Program-made: the position numbers and the translations under genes | Origin: Diprion similis | Taxonomy: Eukaryota > Arthropoda > Insecta > Hymenoptera > Diprionidae | DNA: 64,000 nt | Direction: 5' to 3' | NCBI RefSeq assembly: GCF_021155765.1 | Contig: NC_060112.1 | Span: 9,486,001-9,550,000 of the forward strand | The notes under the pieces: model-generated | Told to the model about the DNA's origin: nothing | Databases searched by the model: none | The model's input: the letters and a program-made list of their open reading frames with translations, nothing else | Part shown: positions 49,750 through 63,434 of the stretch, piece after piece | Position numbering within the stretch: the stretch's first letter is position 1 | How the letters are laid out: each line of letters begins with the position of its first letter

Positions 49750-51959
49750 ATGGGTAAAGCGAAGAAAATAAAGGTTTCGAAGCGAGATCCTCAGGATGTT
49801 AAAATTGGCTTAGCAGAACAAATCAACAGCGAAAAAGTGGTCAAGCAGAAGAACAGAACAAAAATTAGGCACCGAAAAGATGAGGATGAAGAAGTACGTA
49901 AAATTCACTACAAATAAGATTGGATTCTTCATAATATCATTCTCTGAAATCGAGTCCAACGATAATTACCACAGTTTTCACGAGGTTGAAATTCGTCACG
50001 TTAATTCTAACGTTACAATTTTACAAAACATCATTTCGCAATCTTAGAATTTAAATCTCAAATTATTTAAATTGTAATGAAGCAAAACATTCTGATTTTT
50101 TTCAAAATCAACTCCTAGATAATTCTGTGGTTGTAAGATCGTAATTATTTGTGCAATATTCCATTTGTTCAACGTTACTAATGTCAAATTCTTATATTTT
50201 TGTTACTTTTTAATAATCTCACACCAATGACAGATCATGAATATATTCTCCATGTTGTGTAAGCAACTTTGTAAAGATATTTTTTGTTATTTGTTATACT
50301 TATGCTTGGTGTAAAACATTTTTTCAAAATAATGATTTTGGGCGATATTTATGTGCATCCACTTATGATTTTTGCCATACATCCTCTTTGCCAATGAGTG
50401 GTTATTAAAGTAAGATGAATCTTTCAGTTTGTCGACTCTGGTCTCTCGCAAAAGATTTTGTCACAAGCCAGGCGTCAACAAATGGAAATGGAGGAGGAGG
50501 GTGAAATGGAAAGACCTTCAAAGTCTCCAAAAAAACCTGTTACTAAACTTGGCAACGATGATAGCGAGGGTGAAGCAGAATCAAGTGAAGATGAAATAGG
50601 AGATCACTATTTCGACAACATAGAAATCAATGAAGAAGACGAACGGGCTTTAGAGATGTTTATGAACAGAGATAAAGCGCCGATGCGAACATTAACTGAT
50701 ATCATAATGGACAAGTTGACTGAGAAAAAGACTGAAATTCATACACAATTCTCTGACGCTGGTTCCATTCAGATGCAGGAACTTGATCCAAGGGTTCGAC
50801 AAATGTATGAAGGAGTTAGAGATGTGCTGGCTAAATACCGCAGTGGGAAATTACCAAAAGCGTTCAAAATTGTGCCAAACTTGAAGAACTGGGAACAGAT
50901 ATTGTACATTACAGATCCACCTAAATGGTCTGCTGCTGCGATGTATCAAGCAACTAGAATTTTTGCATCCAATTTGAAAGAGAAAATGGCACAAAGATTT
51001 TTCAACCTCGTTTTATTACCTCGTGTCAGGGACGACCTTGCAGAATATAAAAGGCTCAATTTTCATCTATACCAAGCATTAAGAAAAGCTTTATTCAAGC
51101 CTGGTGGTTTTATGAAAGGCATACTATTGCCGCTTTTGGATTCTGGTTCTTGTACACTGAGAGAAGCTACCATAATTGGTTCGGTAGTTGCCAAAAATTC
51201 TATTCCAATCTTACATTCATCCGCAGCAATCTTAAAAATTGCAGAAATGGATTACACCGGTGCCAATAGCCTCTTTTTGAGAATATTTTTGGACAAAAAA
51301 TATGCCCTCCCATATCGTGTCGTAGATGCTGTTGTATTTCATTTCCTGAGGTTTGTATTTTAGTATTTTCAATTAGTTGTTTTTACAAGAATACACCATT
51401 ATCTTTCGTATTTGACAATTCCGTAAAATAAGTATGAAAAAAAATAATCAACTCTCATTTTGGTGTTTTTGGTAGAAACGAAAACCTGTAGCACGTTGAT
51501 TTTTGTTTGTAACTTTATCATTCAGTCTGGAAAATAAAATAATTGTCTGTCTATATTGAACATGCGATAACTAATTCTTATTAGTTACTTTGGTCGGTCA
51601 AAATCACATTTTTAATGGCTTTGCGACCAGTCAGGATTCTCCAGAACTAACGATATGTAACACATCGGATGTAAAAATAGCTTCAATCAATCGTTTAACA
51701 ATGTAAATTTTACTTGTATAATTTCAGATTTAGCACAGACTCAAGAGACTTGCCTGTTCTCTGGCATCAAGCACTTTTAACATTTGTTCAGCGTTACAAA
51801 AGTGATGTCAGTTCAGAACAGAGGGATGCTCTGCTGGAATTACTGAAGAAGCAATCACATCATTCAATTACTGGCGAAGTACGGAGAGAACTGCAACATG
51901 CCAAATGCAGGGATATTGAAGCTACAGAGCCTAAGAGTGAACCTATGTTGATTACATGA
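49750..51959 (+). CDS. BYSL: Bystin (40S ribosome biogenesis factor)
   Basis: Bystin (yeast Enp1) is a nucleolar factor that binds pre-40S particles and is required for 18S rRNA maturation and export. Exons 49750-49893, 50428-51350 and 51728-51959 give 432 residues; the human protein has 437. The N-terminus is lysine-rich ([13 protein letters not shown]), then comes an acidic serine/glutamate stretch at about 80-120, then the conserved bystin domain from about residue 167 ([98 protein letters not shown]) and the C-terminal [18 protein letters not shown] polyadenylation signal AATAAA is at 52045, 86 bp past the stop. It stands head to head with DCAF7. Secure identification. Confidence 0.97.
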
Positions 51960-53987
51960 AAGGCTATTCTCAGAATTGGCTCAAGATGAGATGATATTAA
52001 AGCAATTACGCCTGTAATTCATTGTTTGAAACATGTAAATATTTAATAAAATGTCTAACATGAAACAAAAGCTGTGCATAGTGATCAGGAAAGCATTGAT
52101 TAATCTGAGTCAAATCATTGAAGTTTTCTTATGTGTTTCTTAGTCAGGTCACAAGATATTCAGTGATAATTTCAACTATATTTTAGATGTTTAACGTGTA
52201 GTTTTTGAAAGTAAATGAGTTTTGCATAGAGAGAAGAAAGGGATACCGTGTAGCTGTTTCTGAATGTATATTATTATATTACATCTACAATATTGACATA
52301 ATATTTTATCGTACAGCCAGGACAAAAACAAATACTTATCACTTATCCTCATACACTCTTTTCGACTCATACACACTTCTAATTCGAAACCTTTCGTAGA
52401 GCTATCACAATCGACACCTCCAACTAATCATCAATAATATTCATCACTAATTAAGTACGACAAATATAAAATTGTAGTTTTCATTAAAATGAAAAAACTG
52501 GAAAGTCGATTGGACGCAATGTATAAAATAAAGTATAAAATATTCGTATACTGTTCAAACTAAACACATGGGATAATTTATGTGACTCCAAATATCAGTA
52601 CCTCAGTGTCAGCGGTGTCCTGTTTCAAATGACAGTAACCGTCAGATGGCTTATGTATCAATTAAAAACAATCATATATTTACATTAATGTCCTTCATGC
52701 GTCAGGTGGAACTTAAACACATGTCATTAATAATAGGATGCAAATCCACAGTAAATGACAATTAGCATTGAAGGTAGCTGTTGTCAAGTATTTAAGAAAA
52801 TAAAAATAAAGTGCATGACTCTAGGTACAGATTGAGACATAGAAGTCATAAAAAAATATGCAATAAATACTGGATACAACTATCAGATATCTAGATGAAT
52901 GACTTCAATTTAAAGGAGCAAAAGTCTATCATTGAATCCCGATTTGGATTTCCTGCGTGTAACATAGCTGCGAGTTTTGCAATAGAATTGCTTGATAATC
53001 GTAAAATATGCTATATTCTAGATTGTTATAACTTTTCAATATTACCCTAATATGACTTTTGCAACTTTGGCTTTGAAAAATTACAATTAGTGAGGAAGAA
53101 ATTTTCTGACAATTTTAAATATCGGTTAGAAAAAAAATTATTGCTTTTTTGGACAGTCTTTTGAAATAAAGGATATTATGGGAAGCAAAAAGGAGCTAAC
53201 CAACCAATAATGAAAAGGCCATAATATTACAAAATATATAAGACACAAAAACACTGGCTTTTTTCTTTTTCTATTTTGAATGTTACACAAATTTCAATCG
53301 TAGGATTCGTTTGTTAGCTCCTTATTGCGTAAAATGCATAATACTAGAATTTTATATCTAACGTATTCTAAGTTAAACATTGCAACAGTACAGGATAGAT
53401 GTTTTCAAAAAATGTCAAGGGTTTACTTTTTACTTAATGGATTAATCTTCGCAGATTGACACCCTAAGTCTTTAATCTTTTCTTTTTAATTAATTGCAAA
53501 TTCATCCCAAATGTTGAATACTTTTATTTCATAAAAAAAATTAAAGGAATCGAACTCTATATAAGAGTAATAATAAAATGCAATTCAGTAATTGTGAAAT
53601 GTGTCAATAAGAAATAAATCTTACTTATGCATTTAATGGAATAAATGACTAATTTTCGTTGAAATCTTTTGAGCAACAGTGAGCCAACGCAGATTTTGAA
53701 TTATGTTTGACTGGTGAGATCAAATTATACGATACTATGAATCCATTGTGATGATTAGTTACAATTCTAGATTAACAATTGCGGGGTTTTCTGGGCTATT
53801 TTTCCAACAATGTAAGTAGATAATTGAACATTGCTTAACCTTCAAGTTTCCTTCAGATATTTTTACCAATTCAAATCTAAAGTTTAACACCAATAGGAAC
53901 GCAGAGACTTATCAGAATATTTTGAAGATCTCTTATAAATTTGGAAAACCAACTGGCGATTGATTGATTCGTTGACTTGGTCACCGC
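51960..53987. other. Convergent intergenic stretch between bystin and RNASEH2B
   Basis: About 2 kb of AT-rich sequence holding the two 3' UTRs. The bystin AATAAA is at 52045. On the minus strand, the nearest AATAAA below the RNASEH2B stop is at 53523-53528. Nothing else stands out. Confidence 0.6.
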
Positions 53988-56900
53988 TCATTTCTTCTTA
54001 AAAAAACTCGAAATATTCTTTGAACCAGCTGCTGCCTTCTGTCTGGACATCTCTTTCTTCGAAATTGTCAGAGGTTTTTGGGGCTACAATATTTGAAAAG
54101 ATATTTTAAAAATAATCTGACACATAGCTCTGTTGACTGATACATTCTAATTCACGGTCACCGTGAGCTCGATTCATTTGAGTTTACAGCAGACACTATT
54201 TTTCCTGACCAAAATTAATATAAAACTACCCCAAAAGGCCATTTAATTGATTTCTGTTTCACAAGTGCTTAGACCTAGCTTTGTTTTCAAAATTAATCGA
54301 GCGTTTGACCAGTAATTGTTTCTTAATTTATCATTCATTGAACTTACTAGTATGGAAGTATAATATTTCAATTAGCAATGCATTTCAATGAAGGAAAAGA
54401 TGACTTTAATTTGCTGGTATAAAATTTATATCTTTTTTTACAAGTATATGTATATTCAGAGTACAGGGAAAACAGAAACAACATTTGCTATTATTCAAAA
54501 CAAAGACAGTAATGAAATATTTTTATATGGTTTAGGATTGGAATATCCTATTTTACATGCTGGATCCATTACAAAAATCTAATTTTTTATTGTCATTCAA
54601 GACGTATATCTTTGACATACCGAAAGTTATCGAAATCTGTTTTATTACGAACATTGATTGTTGAGTGAGAAAAATCGCCCTCCTGAAGAAGCAATCATTC
54701 AGTGAAATATGATGAACACAAAATTTGAAAAGTTATGAAGTCTCAGATGCAAGTCTTTCAACAAGCCACCTAACAAGAACAAAACTAGTTTTCATACTGT
54801 TTCAACAAACTGGTTGAAGGTTTCTGAATTAAAGCAACCTTTCCAATGTAAAAATAGATATTATTAGCACTTTTCAGAGGCTAAGAAATGAATAAATAAA
54901 TTTCGTTTCGAAAATTATACAAATATTTGGTAGGCGATTGCTTGACAATCAGTCTTGATAGTTTTTATACAGCGGGTGTATCTGTAAATATTATGGCGCC
55001 AGATCCCCAGCCCTATAAATCTAAGTTCACTTATCTTTAAGTTGTAAAACAAATTTTGTATCAGAGGTTACAGAATTTAAATATGTTCTCAGGGTTCGTA
55101 ATCAGTTCTTTATACTTCAGAGTAATTGTCAAATAAGGAATGTTTTCCAGCTATAAGTGACGTTTTCAAGGTCTATTGAACACTTAATTTATATTCAATC
55201 TGTGATAGCACTGTTTGTCATGCTTGTCACATCATGAACTATGAACTGATATATGATTAGAAAGCCGTACAAATTAGGTCTTTCAATGGTAAAAAAAATA
55301 AAATTTTTAGACAAATATAAAACAGAGAAACATAAAGCAATTGGGTCGAATATTTTCTTTTTCGTCAAAAAAGATGATTGTGGATATTACAAGCAATTGA
55401 GTTTCATTCATTCTGTAATATATAAGTTTACCTTAGCACAGGTGACGTCACGTCGTTGTAGTTTTGAATTGTTTGTATTGGCTTTCATTTTCGTTTAATG
55501 GAAAAAAGGTTTCTCTGTTTTAAATGCATATCAAATTTTTACATGCAAAGAAACAATTGTCTAGAAACCTTGCAAAATGAATTTTTCACTCAATTCTCCG
55601 AAATCTATTCAAAAAATTGTGTGCGAAAACAAATCCCCGAGATTTACAAATTTTCTATAATTTAGCATACGTACATACCTTTTCAGGTTTTGTTAAGTCT
55701 AGTGCTCCATTTCTGGGGATGGACTCCGCCTCTGGTGAGTCTTTTTTAGCTTTCTTTTCGTCGCTGCTTTCTTTTGGACTGTTTGACTTTCGTTTTTTAT
55801 TTTCTGCGTCTTCGGGCAGACTTAAGTGCTGAGCTAGTTTTTTAGACAAGTCTTCTGCAAGGTATTCCGAAACTATGCCGTGTGCATATTTAAGATATTC
55901 TGAAAGAAATTGAGACTGTTGTTATTGATCAATTTAATGAAATTAAATATTTATATATCTCGGTATATTAATGCTTTATTGTATGTCAATTCAGAAATTT
56001 CGTTATTAGAAAATGAGAATTGATATCCGGGTTCTTACCAACTTCCGTGCCAGATTCATGTTTGTTGCTTTTAATGTAGGTAGCACTAACAGCTCCTTGG
56101 GATACATGGACACCTTTCTGCCTGAGTATTTCTGCGACTCGCCCAACTTTTTTTTGAAGCCAGACCATTGCTTTGTCTTCGTTAAACTTGAAAGCTTGCA
56201 GTTCCTCGTCACCCTTGCGATCTGCGATCAAAGACAGTTTTAGATTTTGACATCGTGCAAGGCGGGATGTTCCTGGGTAATCTTCATCACGAAGAATTTG
56301 CTCAAGTGGCATTACTTGTTGTGACTGAAATGAAATATAAATTGTATATCAATTTGTGATAGAAAGTTTTGTCGTAACGTTCCACTTATTCCTATTTCTT
56401 GTATAGTTTAGTCTTGAATGATGAAATAATCATTGGCATGAACACTAACCTTCCTTAAATATGGTAAAACCAAGAATATTGGATCAATTGGCGTGGACAA
56501 ATGCATCTTTCCATCAGACTTAACATTGTCGTCAATGAACCATGATCGTTTATTTTCGTCAAAGGTTAAAACTTCTTGTACGGTAGTATCACCTGGGCTA
56601 AATACAAACATAGCCGGCTGGTTAGAGGCTGGGTGTCGGAGTTTAACTACATCCGGAGAACTACCATCGGTATTTTCCAAACCATCACCTGAAAAAAAAT
56701 CAATGAAAAAGATTGATATAACAAAATGGATGGGGAAAATGAAAAAATTTTCATGTTGACAATATTCTATTGGATACTAAATTCATACAATGTCCTAGTT
56801 GCAAACTTGATTACGTACCTTTAGTCGCATTTCAAAACATAACAAACTAGACGACAAGGCATTTGGATTTGAAGAAATAAACAATCTAATTTTTATTGGA

Positions 56901-57259
56901 TGAAATTTGTGTAGGGTCACCAAATCGATGCTGGTGAAATAATTTTAGCAGGACAGCAGTAGTCTCTTGTAATTACATAAAGAATAACAACCAGCATCGT
57001 TCTTTGATCGACGATAGTATTGATCCAGGTATAAAAAAAAAAGCATAAGACTGAAAATTCATGACAACAATTGTATTGGGACGAGAAACGGGTGAAAAAC
57101 TTGATTGCAGCTAATTTTTTTCCCTACAATTGACCAGTTGTTTGATTTATTTATTCTCTTTTTTTATTTACCTTTCATAAGGAACACCCAAGTGTTGGCT
57201 GCCGGGTGCGAATTGGACGTTTTGACGCATTTTTTCGGTGAGGCTTTGACACGCGGCAT
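53988..57259 (-). CDS. RNASEH2B: Ribonuclease H2 subunit B
   Basis: Non-catalytic subunit of the RNase H2 trimer, which removes ribonucleotides and RNA-DNA hybrids from genomic DNA. Minus-strand exons: 57172-57259, 56450-56688, 56039-56324, 55679-55899 and 53988-54083. All phases match, giving 309 residues; the human protein has 312. Family landmarks are TWVFLMKG, VVKLRHPASNQPAMFVF, RSWFIDDNVKSDGKMHLSTP, DPIFLVLPYL and EYLKYAHGIVSEYL. A lysine/serine-rich linker follows (KKRKSNSPKESSDEKKAKK). The last exon ends SKNISSFFKKK, matching the spacing of the human PIP-box (MKSIDTFF) that contacts PCNA; as in human, the first-position glutamine is absent. The gene is head to head with RFC4. It is strongly supported, although the last exon is small and rests on splice signals plus the motif. 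Confidence 0.95.
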
Positions 57260-58911
57260 GTTACTCAACGTTGTCAAATGACAAATTTGATAATTAATGT
57301 TGATTTTTATTTAATGTAATGAAGGAGACATACAGGAATAAAGTTCACAAGTCGGCCATTTTTAACAACTACCCAGTACCCGGCCGTCGGCCTGTCCGCA
57401 GGTTCGGCAATACCATTTTCACTGCTAAGTGCAGCCAGGGTATAAAACATAACATAACATACAAAATATCTTCTATAACTCGACGGAACACCACATGCAA
57501 TGCCCTCTAGTAACGAAAGTATGAAAATGCAAGAGGCTATCCAGTGCCGGATTGATTGGATCTCATGACTCAGGTTCATTCTGTCATAATTGTTTAATTT
57601 AGTTTGGAATGCATTTTGTTCGTCGGAAAAGTAAAATGCGCAGTGCTTTTGTATGAGTAGAAAATTGCCCTTCTGCTAATGGAACGATTATTTGTCAGTA
57701 TACTTTCAGAGCAATGGAATGCTGTTGCAATTAGCTTGCCTGATTTGATAATTTTTATACTAGTGTAATCGTAATATGGAATGGTATTCCGGTAAGCTTT
57801 TGGTATACACATGTCTGTGATTACCGACTAGGTTTGTCATTTCAGCAATTGATACCAACTGAGTGGAGATCAGTTATGGTCCAACGGTAACTAAGTCCTT
57901 GGCGTATCTCTTTTTTATTGACCATTGGATGTCTGATCTAACGTATCGACGGTAACTTCGCCTACATAATACTGTAAATCGCAGACACGGCAAATAGGTT
58001 TTTAGTTTTTTTTTACTTACCACTCCTCTGTTTTCAATGAAAAAAAAGAACAAGAGAATGACTTGAAAAATAAAACGTTCCCTTTCACAAGATCTCCATG
58101 TTTTTAGTTTAGAAAATCACCTTTGACCATTTCAGGAATTGACGCGGCTGTTCTTAAATTGTAACGGATTATATTTTGTATTTAATGTTTCCAACAGTTT
58201 TTAAGTTACCTATAATTACAAAAAAAAATTGCATGAGAGCGGGAAATTCCTAGGCTGGTCCAACAAGATCAGCTATGAGTCTATGGGGCTCCCAGATGAA
58301 GACGTTGTTTTGTTTTCTAAGAAGCGATACATTGGATTGCTACTTGGAATTTGAGACTATATACATACTTTTGCAATCACAAATTTTGTGGCCAACTTCT
58401 GAAACTTTTGAGCTTCAATAAAAGAATCATTCCAATCACGAGTTTCCATAAAAGTGGTACGCACGCCTGCTATATTTTATCATATACATAAAGCGAGTCG
58501 TGATCACGACTGACTATCTTTTGAGCGTTTTTCAAGTTTAAAAGCTAAATTTTACAAGAATTCATAATATTAACAAAATTATTAATGGAAAATTGCAACA
58601 TAAACATACGCAGTTTTGTGTGTATACAAGCAAGGATAGATCGATTTTCCGTCTTCCTATTCGCACGACCTTTTTGTAGGATCTTTGGCTCTACCTTTCC
58701 ACTCAAGCTGACCCCATCTTGGCCTCTCTATTTATAATATCTCTATGCTTATGGCAGTTTTTACTAATTCCTATAGGCTATGTTCACAAGGCCATGAATA
58801 TAGGAAAACTAGTACCTTGCGCATGTCGTGAATTTTTTGTTCTGACGTGAAAACGCGCGAACTTGATACGTTGGTTGGTTTTTCATCAGACACCGTTCAT
58901 TATTTTGAAAA
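57260..58911. promoter_or_regulatory. Divergent interval between RNASEH2B and RFC4
   Basis: 1652 bp separate the two start codons. A GC-richer patch at 57345-57420 includes CGGCCATTTTTAAC (YY1/Pho-like core GCCATTTT) and several CpGs. Otherwise it is AT-rich with no clear TATA box and no open frame of interest; the 90-codon frame at 57307-57579 has no family resemblance. A shared promoter is possible but not shown. Confidence 0.4.
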
Positions 58912-61900
58912 ATGCATGGCTTTTTGAAAAGAGGTAAGCTCGGCACCAGTGACAGAAAGCCGACTTCAAGTTCGAGCTCAAAGGATAAGCGTAAAGGACC
59001 TACACCACCATGGGTTGAAAAATAGTATGTTCAAGTAATATTGTTTATTCATTGTAATGATTGTTTGTCGGATATGAAAAAATCATTTTCAAGTTGTTTA
59101 TTCGCGACATGATATCTCCAACATGTGGGTCATTATTGAATGAGTTGCAATTGAAGCATTCAATTTCGTATGTAAAAAATTTCAGGATCGGTTACTGAAC
59201 TAATATACTAGAAAAACGATTGAAATCCCAATCTTTAGCACTGAGTCTCGTGAGGAGACTTTGGTTAGATCATTATAATACATAGATATTTCAAACATAA
59301 TTCTTATGGGGTGAATATTATAGTCATTCTTGAATGTGTTGAAAACATTGGATCATAGTAAGTTTAAAAAATTTCTTCAATCTTATAAACTAATATTGAG
59401 GTTAATTTACGCAGTTTCATAATATTTTGCAAGGAGAATTTCTGATTTCTGAACCAGCTCGATTGAAATCTGACATCAGTACTGACGTTGAGTACCAATA
59501 ATAAATTTTTGGATTACTAACGAAATCTAATTCATTACTTGAGGGTGTGAAATGCTGAAATTATGTACGCGTCCAAAAGCCAAGATGGTGAGGGTTAGGC
59601 GTTCATTCAGTTGGCATGAAATGCTCAATTTGGACATTGCAATACAATAAATAACACTCCAAAAGAAACTTGACTAGAAGAACCTCCGTACATATTTCAG
59701 TTGTATATTTAGATTATCAAATTTGACTGGCACAATTGGTTGAAATCATTATTTCTAAATATGCGGCGATTCAAAGTATAGATCAATGTCACAATTCGAT
59801 TACAACACATTAAGCACATTTTTCTCAATTCCACAGCAGACCCAAAACTGTAGAGGATGTTGTTGAACAAGGGGAGGTAGTCAAAGTTTTGCAACAATGT
59901 CTAGTTGGTGGCGATTTCCCCAATCTGTTGTTTTATGGCCCACCAGGTACGGGCAAAACCAGCACAATATTAGCTGCAGCCAGACAATTGTTTGGGGACA
60001 TGTACAAGGATAGGATACTAGAATTAAATGCCTCTGATGAGCGTGGCATCCAAGTCATCAGAGACAAAGTCAAAACTTTCGCACAGTTAACAGCCAGCGG
60101 CACAAGACCCGAGTAAGTGAAAAAATTAATTCTATATCATCTACCTATGAATTTGAAATCCATATTATAATTTGAACCATTTAGCATGCATTAAACAATC
60201 CTTATGAAAATCAGTATCATAAAGCAATTTAGTATGTGAATCGCAGCCCCTAGTCTCAATTCATGTATCTTTTTGAGACTAATGAATCGCCAGAGTAATT
60301 ATTTGTGTCTGCTGACTAGATTAAAAGTTTCTACATCTCCAATTTTATACAGTTGATTTCAATAGGGTAAAGTTGGCAATCTAGTAGATAAGTGTAACGC
60401 ATATCTAGATCTTTCTTTCACATAATCGACAATTTGCAGTGCAGAGTTCTATCAATTAGCAATCATAGAGACTTTGAATAGTTACAAATATCTATTGCCA
60501 ATGATGATTTAGTAAAAGGTTTGAGAAATATTTTGACATAGCATTTGTTAAATTTGGTGGAAAGATATTCCCAGTTGAACTCAGGAGTTGTTATAAAATT
60601 CACAACAGCTCTTATTAACAACGGGACATAAAATTTGCTTTAAAGAAGATTTGGAAGTTTTAAGCTTTTAACTTTTTGTCTGTATACAGCATACATCTGT
60701 GGGAATATGCATTGCAGATTCCTTAGGTTTGATTTTTGAGTATCATTTCCAACAAATGTAATGTTATTTCAATATTTCGTGTGACAACTATTCTATTCTG
60801 AGGCAATTAATTAATAAAATTTTACCAAGTATTCTCTTACTAACGAAACTCGGACAAAAATGGATTCTAAGAATTCACTTCCACTTTGATGTTATTTCAT
60901 TTTTGCGTTTTGAAAATCAATGGGACGTTTTGAGAAATGGTTTGAAAATTCACAGGTTGAAAACAACTTGTTGAATAGTAATCTAAAATTTTTGGTAAGT
61001 CCTCGAAGGGTAGTATTCTTATGTGAAAAAGCGTTAACAAAACTAAAAAATCTCATGGAAAATTGTCTACTGATTTGACATAAAACAAACACCCCACTTA
61101 TTATTCTGCTATATCTAAAAATCTGAATTACTACTCCATGAGCTGCAAGATATCTAGTTCACATAACACAACAAAACTGAAAAATATGAGCACCCTGGAC
61201 CAATTGAGTTGAGAACAAATTCCTTATTTATATTCAAATTGATGAATAATATTGTCACATAGGGAATTCAAGTATTTAATGTGTAATAAATTTGGATAAA
61301 TCAATAACGGAAGTAGTCTAACATCATTGTCAATTAATTCTAAATCATTTTGAATCACAACTTGTGAAATGTTTGGAGAAATTCTTTAAATAGATCAAAT
61401 GCATGTAATTTGTTAACTGTCACAAGTATTTGAATATTTTTTGCAAATCGTATTTATCATAATTTCTTTTTACATTTCAGTGGTAAACCGTGCCCTCCAT
61501 ATAAGATAATAATTCTCGATGAAGCAGATAGCATGACTAATGCTGCTCAAGCAGCGTTACGACGCACTATGGAACGTGAATCTCGCAGCACACGATTTTG
61601 CCTAATATGCAACTACGTCTCTCGGATCATAGAACCGTTAACATCACGTTGCACGAAATTCAGATTTAAGCCATTGGGCCAAGAGAAAATCATTGAGCGA
61701 CTAGAACTAATTTGCAATATGGAAAAATTGAAAGCAGATAAACCTGTATTGATGAAGGTAGTTGATGCGTCTGGTGGAGATATGAGACGAGCTATAACAT
61801 GCTTACAATCTGTAGCACGACTAAAAGGCAAAGGTGCCGAAATTGCAATAGATGATGTGCTGGAAGTCACCGGGGTTAGCATACTTATCTTGTGTGAAGT

Positions 61901-63434
61901 TTTTTTTACTTTACTGAGTAAGAGCTGTACGATTAATCATTTGATTGTGGGCTTCAATTAATTATTTCTTCGATCAGTCTACTAATCGTTTTTTCGACCA
62001 ATCGGCCTGATCAATTGTTCATCTATAGACTGATCGGAACTTTCAATTAATTGTTATTTCAATTAATCGATCAATTGCATAGCTCTAGTCTGTAATGATG
62101 GTAATAATATTGAAATACTGTCAGTCTTCATACTGTCCCTAAACAGTTCTGGAGTAATCATAACCTGAGTATTCAAAGAAGCAATTTTTGAAATAATGAC
62201 TTTAAAATATTATTATGTTACGCAATGTTTTTGTAATTGTACCTATTCTAATGTTCTGAATTCCAAAATGAAATCAGATGTAGTATGAAGGGAAAAGACC
62301 GGGCTATCAGAAAACACTAATCTTTCAAACCATTGATATCACATCATCCTATATGTGTAATTAACTGTTTTAGTTACTTACAGGTGATTCCTGATAAATG
62401 GTTGGATGAAATGATTGAAATGTGCCAATCAAAGGATTACAGCAAAGTGGAAATGTTCATCGACAATTACATGATGGAAGCTTATGCAGTATCACAGGCA
62501 AGTGTAGAATACAATAATTTTTTTATTTTTATTTTACCCAAGTATGATTATAAATATAGAAACTTAATTTTTTGATTGAGATGTGATTAAATGATTTATA
62601 GTAAGAAACCTCAAATAATGTAAATAAATATACTCCTGCATGGTCTCAAAGGCATCACTGTCAGTATGGCTGGTACGAAGCATTCCAGATCTCAAATATT
62701 GATGGTATAAAATTTCTTGGAATATAGAAAAATTGCTTCAAAACTTATGTATTTGGATTGATCCAGAAAGTGATAAACTTATAGACAATTTCACTAATTT
62801 ATAAAATGAAAGATTAAGCATTTTTGTTGTTGGGAATGTGCATAAAAACAGAGTGTAGATTTTGATAACTATAAATGTAGTAATTCCTAAAGTCCGAAGA
62901 TTATGGATTTTTGAGTCAACAATTTACTCTAATGTATTCTATCCAGTATCACAAGTATTATTGAATCATTTACAATAATAATAATAATCGTGACATCCCT
63001 TTGTAGTCTGAGTTTTTAAGATATTCAATTTTTACATTGCATCGAAAGCACGATGGTTTCCGTTTGTAAATATTACTAAATAAATATATTAGTTCCGTGC
63101 AAAATATGTATTTCATTTTCATTTACTTTATATACGTTGCAGGTTATTGAACAATTGAATGATAAAATTGTTTATTCCACCGAACTCTCTGACAAACAAA
63201 AGGCGATAATTGGAGAAAAACTTGGGGTCTGTACCATTTGAATTTTTCATATGAGTAATGAAATAAAGATGTTTATAGGTCATTTATTTTATGAAGTAAA
63301 CGAATAAAAATCTAATTATTAATTGATTTTTTTTTCAATAGGAATGCAGTTATCGATTGTTGGAAGGAGGTAGTGAATATATGCAGTTAATTGATCTTTG
63401 CTGCGGTATCATGAAAGCCTATGAAGTTGATTAA
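58912..63434 (+). CDS. RFC4: Replication factor C subunit 4 (clamp loader ATPase)
   Basis: AAA+ subunit of the RFC complex, which opens PCNA and loads it at primer-template junctions. Exons 58912-59024, 59837-60112, 61481-61874, 62384-62497, 63143-63226 and 63342-63434 give 357 residues; human RFC4 has 363. Motifs: Walker [10 protein letters not shown] (72-80), LNASDERGI (101-109), Walker B LDEAD (142-146), sensor-1 region [12 protein letters not shown] and the arginine-finger SRC (185-187). The N-terminal [11 protein letters not shown] resembles human MQAFLKG and precedes PWVEKYRPK; together with the tail QVIEQLND this favours RFC4 over RFC2/RFC5. The intron after exon 4 begins GCAAGT (62498), a GC-AG intron required to keep [11 protein letters not shown] in register. 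A polyadenylation signal AATAAA is at 63509, 75 bp past the stop. Confidence 0.97.
61940..62100. repeat. Cluster of ATCAATTAAT-type short palindromes in RFC4 intron 3
   Basis: Within about 150 bp there are repeated variants of CAATTAAT, ATCGATCAATTG and CGATCAGTCTA/TAGACTGATCG, including an inverted pair (CGATCAGTCTA near 61971 and TAGACTGATCGG near 62027). It could be a decayed miniature element, or it could look like homeodomain sites by composition. Confidence 0.4.

Noticed and set aside
57307-57579. 90-codon minus-strand frame between RNASEH2B and RFC4
   Set aside because: Weakly membrane-like but unrecognised, and situated in the divergent interval; not enough to call a gene.
61613-61882. 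89-codon minus-strand frame
   Set aside because: Antisense shadow of RFC4 exon 3.
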